Below the pieces are notes generated by a model. The model was not told where the DNA came from and searched no databases. It saw only the letters and a program-made list of their open reading frames with translations. DNA of 64,000 nucleotides from Apium graveolens. Lineage: Eukaryota > Streptophyta > Magnoliopsida > Apiales > Apiaceae. A program made the position numbers and the translations under genes. Below, piece by piece: positions 10,777 through 23,555 of the stretch (its first letter is position 1; every line of letters begins with the position of its first letter). Location of the stretch: the NCBI RefSeq assembly GCF_009905375.1, contig NW_027417544.1, positions 81,395-145,394 of the forward strand. Reading direction: 5' to 3'.

Positions 10777-11684
10777 ATGGCAGATAATGAAACTCAACAA
10801 AATGTGTGGTCACCATTAGCCATAAACCAAATCAACAACAATATGAGCAGATATGAAACCCTCAAATTTCCAATCTTGAAAATTAATGAATATCATTTAT
10901 ATCAATATCATTTATGTAAAGTCCAGATGACTATTGACACACTTAGGCGGTTAAGTGTAAGGCACAACGACTATCAAGAAGATTCCAAGGAGAATACTCA
11001 ATCACCAGTATGAGCACTTTGACTCAAAAGTTGATGAGTCTTTTTTTGAAATCTATGATAGATTTCAGAAATTGTTGAATGATTTGTGACTTGTTGACAT
11101 AGAGTATGATTCAGCAGATTCAAACTTGAAGGTTCTTCTTGCACTTCCTCAAAAGTGTGACTTGAAATTTATATCAATAAGGGATAACTATGATCTTGAA
11201 GACACATCTCTAGTTCAAATATATGGAATTATCAAAACTAATGAACTGGAGATGGAGTAGAAATGTAAGACCAAATGGGACAAGACATGTTTCTCTCAGG
11301 GTAGAGGAAAAAAACAAGAGAGAAATTTGCAAGAAAGAGCCATTTCAAAATGAAAGGCCATCATTCTATAGTCTGACACTGAGTCTCAAATACTCATGAT
11401 GACTTACAAAATTATTGAGGAACTGAAATTGATCATGGAAATGATGAAGATATCCTACAAATTGATGCACTTTTAGTTAAAAAGTTTAGAAATATGGTCT
11501 TTATAGACTTTAAAAAAAATGTTTTTGAAAAAAAGGTCGGAGTTCCTCCAACTTTACCGTGATAAGAGGAATTAAAGGAAGAATGATGGCAAGGAGTCAA
11601 GGTATGGGAAAATTACGATCAAGTGCTATAATTGTGATGAAATCGGACGTTTTGTTGCTCATGCAGAAAGCCAAACTAAATAAT
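10777..11684 (+). pseudogene. gag: Ty1/copia gag pseudogene, copy 1
   Basis: Gag forms the capsid-like particle of LTR retrotransposons. From the ATG, MADNETQQN leads to the ETLKFPILKINEYHLY segment of the DUF4219 type. A deletion then joins the N-terminus to the middle, which has FDSKVDESL and DLEDTSLV as in UBN2-type copia Gag proteins. A zinc knuckle, CYNCDEIGRF..AH, lies at about 11,621-11,662; a 1-base loss just after it removes the last Cys from frame. A stop replaces a codon after the LLNDL motif (TGA), and frames shift several times. No protease, integrase or reverse transcriptase follows. Confidence 0.85.
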
Positions 11685-12120
11685 TATCGATGATCCAATT
11701 TAAAGTCCAATTATATAACAACTATATTGACTTATTATTATTGAATCAATATTTGTAAATAAGGCACTTGAGTTATTATTGCTATTTAAGCAAGCAAAAT
11801 AACTTCTAATTGGATTTATCTTCTTGTACCTAGATAATCCATCAAGAAACTAACAATTTATGTTTTCAATAGAATTGGTCAGACCAAAATTCAAGACTTG
11901 TTCCACTAAAACCAAGTCCTAACAACACTTTAAATACTCATTTAAATTTGATAAAATTTACATATAAATAAGTCAACAAAGAAACCTGCAAATCAATGCA
12001 AGAAGCAGTGTTTAAGATATAGTAACTCTAATATAGACCACCCCAAATGAAGCATGTTTTTTATATAGTATTTAGCATAAAATGATTTAGAAATAGTTGT
12101 TGCAATCACTAATGGGTAAT

Positions 12121-13205
12121 TCAGGATGGAATCATTAGCATGATGTTCTCCAAGTATGCAGAAGTAGCATCAACCCCACTTCCAAGTTGTACCAAGTAAC
12201 CAATATCCTTAAGAATCATCTCCATACGAGTAAGACAACCTATAACTTGCAACTACAGTAAACACGTGTAAGTTTATAGTAGAATATTTATAAATATTTC
12301 ATTATTCTTCGAAATGACTAGTAAGAGGTAAATAGAGAAAATATTTATAACTTGTCTGGTTTATGAGTGATTGTGTGGTCTTAGCTAACGGAAGTAGGAT
12401 ACAAGGTTATGGCTCATATTATGAATTTGACATAGTTTTGTTAAAGCTTCTCAAAAAGAATTGAGGAACTAACATATTTTACTATTAATCTTGTCTTTGG
12501 TCAATATGTAGATGCAACAAAATCTATAACATTGAATATAAGAAATTACAATATACCTCATTTAGATTTCTAACATGATCTATCCACGAATTCTTTCATG
12601 CTACTTTATTAAGTCCAAGCCATAAGATCCAGTTGTATCATTCTATGCCCTTATAATAACTTCTGAACTATCAATGTACGCAGGTACCATAACCGTATTA
12701 ACAATATGACTAATATGACTAAAGCATTCATCTTTCTCCGTGCAGTTTTTCAGCCCCCAGGCCTCCACAACAAACATGTGATATGAACATATAGTCACAC
12801 AATATCAAAATTTGTAAAACAGAGATGAGCACAGAATAATCCGATTCTTAAAATTCTATAAGCAATTAGATGATGAAATAAAAATCGACTACAATTAAAA
12901 TCATTAAACTTGTAATTCTTAAATCATCTATAAACTGAACTGGTGTGTAATATTTACCTTGTATCTACAAATAAAGGTTTCAACATGTTTCTACTTTCTA
13001 TGCATCACACAAAGAATACATAATCAAACAAAAAGTATTTTCAGTGTTTTGCTTAAGCTGTGTATAAGAACAAAGCATTTAACTAGTTGTTTTGCAAGGG
13101 GAGTGTGCCTTGCTATTACGTTATCAAGTCTTTACTCGATAATTAGATCAAGTGATTCTCTCGGACCACATAAAAGTTGAATGGAAGCAGTACAAAATCT
13201 CTTGT
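12121..13205 (-). pseudogene. AGT1: AGT1 fragment, copy 2
   Basis: Exon-like blocks are at 12,121-12,252, 12,557-12,775 and about 13,090-13,205. The 3' block reads LQVIGCLTRMEMILKDIGYL, then QLGSGVDATSAYLE, and stops at IPS-TGA where intact AGT1 has the SRI signal. Its acceptor (CTGTAG/TTGCAAG) is better preserved than in copy 1. The middle exon lost its acceptor: CAG became CAT. It keeps the shared TAG in the RAW motif but lacks the TGA seen in copy 1. The small plus-strand frame starting at 12,959 is antisense to this fragment. Confidence 0.85.
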
Positions 13206-13769
13206 TCAATTTGTTTCACCTTTTTGGCTCTCATTGTGTAAGCAACTCATGACTTCTTATTTATATATAAAAAATAATATATAAGACTCTTTTTAGGAGG
13301 GTTAGGTGGGTCAGATATATTTCAACATATAAAGTGAATTCAATAATTATTGTAGTTTTCGAGAATCAGTAATATATGATCACATTTTATGTAATACAAC
13401 TTATGTATTATAAACACTATTAGATATTGTCGGTTGTGAATTTTCGCACAAAAAATCATATAATAACGCTATGTTAAATCGTAGAAATATATAAAAACAC
13501 TTTCCAAGATAATCAAAAATTAATAACTTGTCCTTCTCTGAGAACAACGTTGTCATCAATATCACCAACACCTAGAAAATGCTTGATGTACCAATGGATC
13601 ATCATTCGAGCACACCTTGACGCTTAATGATATATAATGATATTGCTAAATGGTAAGGTTTTCTCGAAAAACTTTATCAAAATATCCCCAATTTATTTTA
13701 GTTCCTCTATAAGAGAATAGTACTGAGTAATGGTATTTGATTTCTTAAACCTTAAATCTCATAAACATA
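13206..13769. other. Spacer B-D in S1
   Basis: AT-rich upstream flank of the AGT1 fragment ending at the B-D deletion joint (ACATAGTTAAAAAATGG). No gene was seen. Confidence 0.6.
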
Positions 13770-14282
13770 GTTAAAAAATGGCTTATAAAACTTCAAAAAA
13801 ATTGGTGTCAAAAGATGATTATATTAGTATATAACTATCTCATTTTTTCCATTAGTATTTCATATGAGAGTTTAACAAAAATGACCTTATCACTATTTAT
13901 TGATGAATACTTCTCATCAACATTGTTCATATTAGTATTTTTTTGATATTATAGCATATGTATTAGGATTCCTTATTGATTTTATCTTTATATTGATTGT
14001 GTAAGTGTGCAGTATATAAGCATAAATTAGGTTAACACTGGTGAATTTTTTTTATCATACAATAACCTACAAGCTCTCAAGATATTTGCTCATGTTGAGC
14101 TAGAGAATTTTGTAATAAGTTTATATTCAATAATATAAAAACTATTATTCATTATTAAGTACATAATTGGATTTGATTGTTATAATTATATTGACCCCCT
14201 ATAGGTAATTAAAGGCCTAAAAATTGATATCAAATCTTGGTGTTTATATAAAATCACTTTAAGATCCAGAAAATAACCATTA
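13770..14282 (+). promoter_or_regulatory. Leader, copy 2: TATA box and PBS-like site
   Basis: A good TATA box, TATATAAG, is at 14,013-14,020. The PBS-like TGATATCAAATC at 14,225-14,236 has one more mismatch to the initiator-Met PBS than copy 1. Confidence 0.6.
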
Positions 14283-15440
14283 ATGCAGATAACGAAACTC
14301 AACAAAATGTGCGGTCATCATTAGCCATAAACCAAATCAACAACAATATGAGCAGATATGAAACCCTCAAATTTCCAATCTTGAAAATTAATAAATACCC
14401 TTTTTGTAAAGTGGAGAAGACTATATGTCTGCACGTAACAGATCGTGAATACTCGAAGGGATTTATGATGGACCTCATTAGCCCATGAAATTGGTTGTTA
14501 CTATTATGGTCAAGAAAAAAAGGCAAAAGTCGGACATTTTTGCATAAAAATCTAGACAGTGTGATTTCCCCTAGGTTTATTGGATGCAAAACTATCAAGG
14601 AAATTTGAGACACTTTGGTGGTTAAGTGTAAAGCACAACGCCTTTCAAGAAGGTTCGAAGGACAATGCTCTATCACCGGTATGAGCACTTTGACTCAAAA
14701 GTTGATGAGTCTTTGTTTGAAATCTATGATATATTTGAGAAATTGTTGAATGATTTGTCACTTGTTGACATAGAGTATGATCCAGCACATTCAAACTTGA
14801 AGGTTCTTCTTGCAATCCCTCAAAAGTGTGACTTGAAAGTTATACCAATAAGGGATAACTATGATCTTGAAGATACATCTCTAGTTGAGATATATGGAAT
14901 TCTGAAACTAATGAACCGCACATGGAGTAGAAAAGTAAGACGAAATGGGACAAGACATGTTTCTTTGAGGGTAGAGGAAAAACAAGAGAAAAATTTGAAA
15001 GAAAGAGTCATTTCAAAATGAAAGGCCATGATTGTATAGTCTGACACTGAGTCTCAAATACTCGTGATGACTTACAAAATTATTCAAGAACTGAAATTGA
15101 TCATGGTAATGATGAAGATATCCTACAAATTGATACTCTTTTAGTTAAAAAGTTTAGAAATATGGGCTATATAGACTTCAAAAAAATGTTTTTGAAAGAA
15201 AGGCTATAGTTACTCGAACTTTACCCTGATAAGAGGAATTAAAGGAAAAATGATCGCAAGGAGTCAAGGAAAATTACAAGTCAAAGGTCAAGTGCTATAA
15301 TTGTGACAAACTCTGAGAAGAAGCAAGCCTTGAACAGCAAGAAGAAGAATTGAATCAAGTTTTGACCAGAAGAACAATTGGGATGATACATTACAAGAGT
15401 ACAAACTATGCTCACAAAAAATTGCATAATGTTGTGTATT
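14283..15440 (+). pseudogene. gag: Ty1/copia gag pseudogene, copy 2
   Basis: One G is missing right after the ATG, so the start frame is lost (ATGCAGATAAC where copy 3 has ATGGCACATAAC). The middle part absent from copy 1 is present here. The longest open stretch, 14,665-15,021, carries FDSKVDESL and NYDLEDTSLVEIYG. The zinc knuckle is cut after CYNCD by a deletion of about 40 bp (15,297-15,310). The end, to about 15,440, still resembles the acidic Gag tail (LQEYK). Confidence 0.85.
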
Positions 15441-17296
15441 TCTAACAAAGTAAATTTTATTTATATATGATTTAACTTTTTTCTATTATAAAGGGCTTTT
15501 CATAATTTTAGGTAAAAGTTACAAAATAAATTAATGGAGATTAAATAATTTAAACATGTATATTTTATTTTGTTGAATGATATTATCTTGTTAAACTAAC
15601 ACGGTTGAACAATCAATTTTTGGAAATTTATATGAATTATTGATAGTAAAGTCAATATTTATTTAAATTGAAATGATATCAATTAGTGTAAATTAGTTTT
15701 TATGATTTTCTTGCTAATAAAATAAGTTAAACACATTATTTAGACATCATTTTAAGGATAAAATGAAGAACATGAACTCATAAATTGTTATGATAAAAAA
15801 ACACATTATTCTCAAATCTACTTACTCAAATTTACAAGGAAAATACAATATTGTAAAAAATAAAACTTAATTAATCATAATAAAAATATTTATGTTTGCA
15901 AAATAAATTGTACAAATTAAATACTTAATATTGAAATATAAAGTAACTTATATAAAATATGTAAATATCAAGATTAATGAATATTGATATGTCTTTTTTA
16001 AAAAAATACAAAACATTAATAAATGAATAAGAAAATATGTTATATAGTGAATATGAAAAAAAATTGTTTTATCTTTTTGGCCTCCCCACAACACCTAGTA
16101 TTTTAGAAAAAATATAAGTTTAAACAATTCGATAAAAACAATGAACAATTATCCAGGATCCAATTTAAAGTCCAATTATATAACAACTAAATCGACTAAT
16201 TATTATCGAATCAATATTTGTAAATAAGGTACTTAATATTGATAAAAGATATATTAAAATAAATTATATTTAGTGTTGAATATAAACCATAAAAATTTGA
16301 AAAACTCGTCTGATTCGATCTTAAGAAAGTCATATTTAAAAAGGCCCGAAACTCTCTGAACATATATTTTATTATAAAATTTTGCTCCTTTGGTAAAGTG
16401 AAAAAACTTGGATTAACTCAAATTCAGAATTTTAGAAATATCGAAATAATTTTTTTGATAGTTTATTTTTCATCCAATTTTTCACACTAAAATATTTTGG
16501 TATAAAATTCTAAATCACATAAAATTCTACACATCTTTAATATATTTAAAGCAAATTTAACAAATGTACATTATTTTTTGAAGAAACGAAAATTAATAAA
16601 ATTAAGTTTTTTACATATATCTAATTCGGACTTGCGCCATTCTCGGTCCTCAAAATTTTGTATAAAATCCAGATTGATTATTTTTTTAGAAAAATTGATT
16701 TGATCCAAATTCTAAATATTTAAATTAATTATGCCACCCTTAACACTATTTATATATCTTTATTTAAATTATTAAATATTTATCTTTTAAGTTGAAATGA
16801 ACAATTATCTTTTTTAGTTGAATTAGAATAGCCAATTAAATTATAATTATTATGTTCCCACTCTGGCTTATTCGCTTTCTATTCTACCAAAATTTTATTT
16901 TCATTTTCTCATAGAACTTATAATATTTCTCACTTTGTAAGTCAAGAGTTATTATTGCTATATAAACAAGCAAAATAACTTCTAATTGGATTTATCTTCT
17001 TGTACCTAGATAATTCATCAAGAAACTAACAATTTATGTTTTCAATAGAATTGGTCAGACCAAAATTCAAGACTTGTTCCACTAAAACCAAGTCCTAACA
17101 ACACTTTAAATACTCATTTAAATTTGATAAAATTTACATATAAATAAGTCAACAAAGAAACCTGCAAATCAATGCAAGAAGCAGTGTTTAAGATATAGTA
17201 ACTCTAATATAGACCACCCCAAATGAACCATGTTTTTTATATAGTATTTAGCATAAAATGATTTAGAAATAGTTGTTGCAATCACTAATGGGTAAT
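15441..17296. other. Spacer F-A-B start (S1/S2)
   Basis: Very AT-rich. F runs to about 16,005 and A to about 16,945. No coding signal was recognised. CTCCCCACAACACCTAGTATT near 16,083 is the only GC-richer landmark, and it recurs in every unit. Confidence 0.6.
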
Positions 17297-18381
17297 TCAG
17301 GATGGAATCATTAGCATGATGTTCTCCAAGTATGCAGAAGCAGCATGAACCCCACTTCCAAGTTGTACCAGGTAACCAATATCCTTAAGAATCATCTCCA
17401 TACCAGTAAGACAACCTATCACTTGCAACTACAGTAAACACGTGTAAGTTTATAGTGGAATATTTATAAATATTTCATTGTTCTTGGAAATGACTAGTAA
17501 GAGGTAAATAGAGAAAATATTTATAACTTGTCTGGTTTATGAGTGATTGTGTGGTCTTAGCTAACGGAAGTAGGATACAAGGTTATGGCTCATATTATGA
17601 ATTTGACATAGTTTTGTTAAAGCTTCTCAAAGAGAATTGAGGAACTAACATATTTTACTATTAATCTTGTCTTTGGTCAATATGTAGATGCAACAAAATC
17701 TATAACATTGAATATAAGAAATTACAATATACCTCATTTAGATTTCTAACATGATCTATCCACGAATTCTTTCATGCTACTTTATTAAGTCCAAGCCATA
17801 AGATCCAGTTGTATCATTCTATGCCCTTATAATAACTTCTGAACTATCAAAGTACGCAGGTACCATAACCGTATTAACAATATGACTAATATGACTAAAG
17901 CATTCATCTTTCTCCGTGCAGTTTTTCAGCCCCCAGGCCTCCACAACAAACATGTGATATGAACATATAGTCACACAATATCAAAATTTGTAAAACAGAG
18001 ATGAGCACAGAATAATCCGATTCTTAAAATTCTATAAGCAATTAGATGATGAAATAAAAATCGACTACAATTAAAATCATTAAACTTGTAATTCTTAAAT
18101 CATCTATAAACTGAACTGGTGTGTAATATTTACCTTGTATCTACAAATAAAGGTTTCAACATGTTTCTACTTTCTATGCATCACACAAAGAATACATAAT
18201 CAAACAAAAAGTATTTTCAGTGTTTTGCTTAAGCTGTGTATAAGAACAAAGCATTTAACTAGTTGTTTTGCAAGGGGAGTGTGCCTTGCTATTACGTTAT
18301 CAAGTCTTTACTCGATAATTAGATCAAGTGATTCTCTCAGACCACATAAAAGTTGAATGGAAGCAGTACAAAATCTCTTGT
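17297..18381 (-). pseudogene. AGT1: AGT1 fragment, copy 3
   Basis: Same three-block structure and same defects as copy 2, at a fixed offset of 5,176 bases. It ends at IPS-TGA (17,297-17,299). Confidence 0.85.
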
Positions 18382-18965
18382 TCAATTTGTTTCACCTTTT
18401 TGGCTCTCATTGTGTAAGCAACTCATGACTTCTTATTTATATATAAAAAATAATATATAAGACTCTTTTTAGGAGGGTTAGGTGGGTCAGATATATTTCA
18501 ACATATAAAGTGAATTCAATAATTATTGTAGTTTTCCAGAATCAGTAATATATGATCACATTTTATGTAATACAACTTATGTATTATAAACACTATTAGA
18601 TATTGTCGGTTGTGAATTTTCGCACAAAAAATCATATAATAACGCTATGTTAAATCGTAGAAATATATAAAAACACTTTCCAAGATAATCAAAAATTAAT
18701 AACTTGTCCTTCTCTGAGAACAACTTTGTCATCAATATCACCAACACCTAGAAAATGCTTGATGTACCAATGGATCATCATTGGAGCACACCTTGACGCT
18801 TAATGATATATAATGATATTGCTAAATGGTAAGGTTTTCTCGAAAAACTTTATCAAAATATCCCCAATTTATTTTAGTTCCTCTATAAGAGAATAGTAAT
18901 GTGTGATATGATAGCTGAGTAATGGTATTTGATTTCTTAAACCTTAAATCTCATAAACATAGTTA
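18382..18965. other. Spacer B-D in S2
   Basis: AT-rich flank as in S1, including the 18 bp missing from S1 (near 18,900). No gene was seen. Confidence 0.6.
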
Positions 18966-19475
18966 AAAAATGGCTTATAAAACTTCAAAAAAATTGGTGT
19001 CAAAAGATGATTATATTAGTATATAACTATCTCATTTTTTCCATTAGTATTTCATATGAGAGTTTAACAAAAATGACCTTATCACTATTTATTGATGAAT
19101 ACTTCTCATCAACATTGTTCATATTAGTATTTTTTTTGATATTATAGCATATGTATTAGGATTCCTTATTGATTTTATCTTTATATTGATTGTGTAAGTG
19201 TGCAGTATATAAGCATAAATTAGGTTAACACTGGTGAATTTATTTTATCATACAATAACCTACAAGCTCTCAAGATATTTGCTCATGTTGAGCTAGAGAA
19301 TTTTGTAATAAGTTTATATTCAATAATATAAAAACTATTATTCATTATTAAGTACATAATTGGATTTGATTGTTATAATTATATTGACCCCCTATAGGTA
19401 ATTAAAGGCCTAAAAATTGATATCAAATCTTGGTGTTTATATAAAATCACTTTAAGATCCAGAAAATAACCATTA
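18966..19475 (+). promoter_or_regulatory. Leader, copy 3: TATA box and PBS-like site
   Basis: TATATAAG at 19,206-19,213; PBS-like TGATATCAAATC at 19,418-19,429; gag ATG at 19,476. Confidence 0.6.
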
Positions 19476-20639
19476 ATGGCACATAACGAAACTCAACAAA
19501 ATGTGCGGTCAGCATTAGCCATAAACCAAATCAACAACAATATGAGGAGATATGAAACCCTCAAATTTCCAATCTTGAAAATTAATAAATACCCTTTTTG
19601 TAAAGTGGAGAAGACTATATGTCTGCACGTAACAGATCATGAATACTCGAAGGGATTTATGATGGACCTCATTAGCCCATGAAATTGGTTGTTACTATTA
19701 TGGTCAAGAAAAAAAGGCAAAAGTCCGACATTTTTGCATAAAAATCTAGACAGTGTGATTTCCCCTAGATTTATTGGATGCAAAACTATCAAGGATATTT
19801 GAGACACTTTGGTGGTTAAGTGTAAAGCACAACGCCTTTCAAGAAGATTCGAAGGACAATGCTCTATCACCGGTATGAGCACTTTGACTCAAAAGTTGAT
19901 GAGTCTTTGTTTGAAATCTATGATATATTTGAGAAATTGTTGAATGATTTGTCACTTGTTGACATAGAGTATGATCTAACACATTCAAACTTGAAGGTTC
20001 TTCTTGCAATCCCTCCAAAGTGTGACTTGAAAGTTATACCAATAAGGGATAACTATGATCTTGAAGATACATCTCTAGTTGAGATATATGGAATTCTGAA
20101 ACTAATGAACCGCACATGGAGTAGAAAAGTAAGACGAAATGGGACAAGACATGTTTCTTTGAGGGTAGAGGAAAAACAAGAGAAAAATTTGAAAGAAAGA
20201 GTCATTTCAAAATGAAAGGCCATGATTGTATAGTCTGACACTGAGTCTCAAATACTCGTGATGACTTACAAAATTATTCAAGAACTGAAATTGATCATGG
20301 TAATGATGAAGATATCCTACAAATTGATACTCTTTTAGTTAAAAAGTTTAGAAATATGGGCTATATAGACTTCAAAAAAATGTTTTTGAAAGAAAGGCTG
20401 TAGTTACTCGAACTTTACCCTGATAAGAGGAATTAAAGGAAAAATGATCGCAAGGAGTCAAGGAAAATTACAAGTCAAAGGTCAAGTTCTATAATTGTGA
20501 AAAACTCTGAGAAGAAGCAAGCCTTGAACAGCAAGAAGAAGAATTGAAGCAAGTTTTGACCAGAAGAACAATTGGGATGATACATTACAAGAGTACAAAC
20601 TATGCTCACAAAAAATTGCATAATGTTGTGTATTTCTAA
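19476..20639 (+). pseudogene. gag: Ty1/copia gag pseudogene, copy 3
   Basis: The N-terminal frame is open from ATG 19,476 for 68 codons (MAHNETQQN...YETLKFPILKINKYPF...MMDLISP) and stops at TGA. The middle frame 19,859-20,215 is in a different phase. The zinc knuckle is destroyed (CYNC lost; TGTGAAAAACTCTGAG near 20,497). Minus-strand frames in this interval are antisense. Confidence 0.85.
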
Positions 20640-22491
20640 CAAAGTAAATTTTATTTATATATGATTTAACTTTTTTCTATTATAAAGGGCTTTTCATAAT
20701 TTTAGGTAAAAGTTACAAAATAAATTAATGGAGATTAAATAATTTAAACATGTATATTTTATTTTGTTGAATGATATTATCTTGTTAAACTAACACGGTT
20801 GAACAATCAATTTTTGGAAATTTATATGAATTATTGATAGTAAAGTCAATATTTATTTAAATTGAAATGATATCAATTAGTGTAAATTAGTTTTTATGAT
20901 TTTCTTGCTAATAAAATATGTTAAACACATTATTTAGACGTCATTTTAAGGATAAAATAAAGAACATGAACTCATAAATTGTTATGATAAAAAAACACAT
21001 TATTCTCAAATCTACTTACTCAAATTTACAAGGAAAATATAATATTGTAAAAAATAAAACTTAATTAATCATAATAAAAATATTTATGTTTGTAAAATAA
21101 ATTGTACAAATTAAATACTTAATATTGAAATATAAAGTAACTTATATAAAATATGTAAATATCAAGATTAATGAATATTCATATGTCTTTTTTAAAAAAA
21201 TACAAAACATTAATAAATGAATAAGAAAATATGTTATATAGTGAATATGAAAAAAAATTGTTTTATCTTTTTGGCCTCCCCACAACACCTAGTATTTTAG
21301 AAAAAATATAAGTTTAAACAATTCGATAAAAACAATGAACAATTATCCAGGATCCAATTTAAAGTCCAATTATATAACAACTAAATCGACTAATTATTAT
21401 CGAATCAATATTTTTAAATAAGGTACTTAATATTGATAAAAGATATATTAAAATAAATTATATTTAGTGTTTAATATAAACCATAAAAATTTGAAAAACT
21501 CGTCTGATTCGATCTTAAGAAAGTCATATTTAAAAAGGCCCGAAACTCTCTGAACATATATTTTATTATAAAATTTTGCTCCTCTCGTAAAGTGAAAAAA
21601 CTTGGATTAACTCAAATTCAGAATTTTAGAAATATCGAAATAATTTTTTTGATAGTTTATTTTTCATCCAATTTTTCACACTAAAATATTTTGGTATAAA
21701 ATTCTAAATCACATAAAATTCTACACATCTTTAATATATTTAAAGCAAATTTAACAAATGTACATTATTTTTTGAAGAAACGAAAATTAATAAAATTAAG
21801 TTTTTTACATATATCTAATTCGGACTTGCGCCATTCTCGGGCCTCAAAATTTTGTATAAAATCCAGATTGATTATTTTTTTAGAAAAATTGATTTGATCC
21901 AAATTCTAAATATTTAAATTAATTATGCCACCCTTAACACTATTTATATATCTTTATTTAAATTATTAAATATTTATCTTTTAAGTTCAAATGAACAATT
22001 ATCTTTTTTAGTTGAATTCGAATAGCCAATTAAATTATAATTATTATGTTCCCACTCTGGCTTATTCGCTTTCTATTCTACCAAAATTTTATTTTCATTT
22101 TCTCATAGAACTTATAATATTTCTCACTTTGTAAGTCAAGAGTTATTATTGCTATTTAAGCAAGCAAAATAACTTCTAATTGGATTTATCTTCTTGTACC
22201 TAGATAATTCATCAAGAAACTAACAATTCATGTTTTCAATAGAATTAGTCACACCAAAATTCAAGACTTGTTCCACTAAAACCAAGTCCTAACAACACTT
22301 TAAATACTCATTTAAATTTGATAAAATTTACATATAAATAAGTCAACAAAGAAACGTGCAAATCAATGCAAGAAGCAGTGTTTAAGATATAGTAACTCTA
22401 CTATAGACCACCCCACATGAATCATGTTTTTTTACATTGTATTTAGCATAAAATGATTTAGAAATAGTTGTTGCAATCACTAATGGGTAAT
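20640..22491. other. Spacer F-A-B start (S2/S3)
   Basis: AT-rich and almost identical to 15,441-17,296. No gene was seen. Confidence 0.6.
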
Positions 22492-23555
22492 TCAGGATGG
22501 AATCATTAGCATGGTGTTCTCCAAGTATGCAGAAGCTGTAGCAACCCCACTTCCAAGTTGTACCAAGTAACCAATATCCTTAAGAATCATCTCGGTACCG
22601 GTAAGACAACCTATCACTTGCAACTACAGAAAACACGTGTAAGTTTATAGTGGAATATTTATAAATATTTCATTGTTCTTCGAAATGACTAGTAAGAGGT
22701 AAATAGAGAAAATATTTATAACTTGTGGTCTTAGCTAACGGAAGTAGGATACAAGGTTATGGCTCATATTATGAATTTGACATAGTTTTGTTAAAGCTTC
22801 TCAAAGAGAATTGAGGAACTAACATATTTTACTATTAATCTTGTCTTTGGTCAATATGTAGATGCAACAAAATCTATAACATTGAATATAAGAAATTACA
22901 ATATACCTCATTTAGATTTCTAACATGATCTATCCACGAATTCTTTCATGCTACTTTATTAAGTCCAAGCCATAAGATCCAGTTGTATCATTCTATGCCC
23001 TTATAATAACTTCTGAACTATAAATGTACGCAGGTACCATAACCGTAGTAACAATATGACTAATATGACTAAACCGTTTCTCTTTCTCAGTGCAGTTTTT
23101 CAGCCCCCAAGCCTCCACAACAAACATGTGATATGAACATATAGTCACACAATATCAAAAATTGTAAAACAGAGATGAGCACAGAATAATCCGATTCTTA
23201 AAATTCTATAAGCAATTAGATAATGAAATAAAAATCTACTACAATTAAAATCATTAAACTTGTAATTCTTAAATCATCTGTAAACTGAACTGGTGTGTAA
23301 TATTTACCTTGTATCTACAAATAAAGGTTTCAACATGTTTCTACTTTCTATGCATCACACAAAGAATACATAATCAAACAAAAAGTATTTTCAGTGTTTT
23401 GCTTAAGCTGCTTATAAGAACAAAGCATTTAACTAGTTGTTTTGCAAGGGGAGTGTGCCTTGCTATTACGTTATCAAGTCTTTACTCGATAATTAGATCA
23501 AGTGATTCTCTCAGACCACATAAAAGTTGAATGGAAGCAGTACAAAATCTCTTGT
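22492..23555 (-). pseudogene. AGT1: AGT1 fragment, copy 4
   Basis: Three blocks as in copy 2. The 3' block differs at several codons and contains GVATASAYLE-like sequence. There is a small deletion in the following intron (CTTGTGGTCTTAG near 22,724). It shares the TAG in the RAW motif. Confidence 0.85.

Larger units (their letters stand above)
1..11690 (+). repeat. Long composite repeat unit L1 (A-B-C-D-E)
   Basis: This is the most complete copy of the long unit, although its left edge is at or beyond the window start. The order is A spacer, AGT1 fragment (-), LINE fragment (-), Enhancer-of-zeste-like fragment (-), Ty3/gypsy-like solo LTR (+), glycine-rich fragment (-), AT-rich spacer, TATA/PBS leader (+) and gag pseudogene (+). 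The same order recurs in L2 and L3. The short units equal this one with about 2,955-10,252 removed: sequence matching 2,950 joins directly to sequence matching 10,253. Its right end joins S1 through a small piece of A (about 11,684-11,770), so F and most of A are missing there. Confidence 0.85.
11771..16946 (+). repeat. Short composite repeat unit S1
   Basis: This 5,176-bp unit is measured between successive AGTTATTATTGC strings. It contains AGT1 fragment, leader, gag, F and A. It lacks 18 bp present in S2 (around 13,726, between GAATAGTA and GAGTAATGG), and block C is replaced by a direct B-D joint at about 13,768. Confidence 0.9.
16947..22140 (+). repeat. Short composite repeat unit S2
   Basis: 5,194 bp. 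It is nearly identical to S1 and S3, with scattered single-base differences. Confidence 0.9.

Noticed and set aside
12959..13180. Repeated plus-strand 73-codon frame starting MYLQIKVSTCF (also at 18,135, 23,309, 27,568, 56,583, 61,731)
   Set aside because: It overlaps the antisense of the AGT1 5' exon-like block and its intron. Conservation among copies reflects recent duplication, not selection.
14299..14688. Minus-strand frame starting MLIPVIEHCPS, repeated in several units
   Set aside because: It is the complement of the gag pseudogene, and no family resemblance was seen.
15441..16945. Blocks F and A as a possible non-coding RNA or satellite
   Set aside because: There is only AT-rich sequence without internal periodicity or recognisable RNA structure. 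Conservation follows the whole unit.
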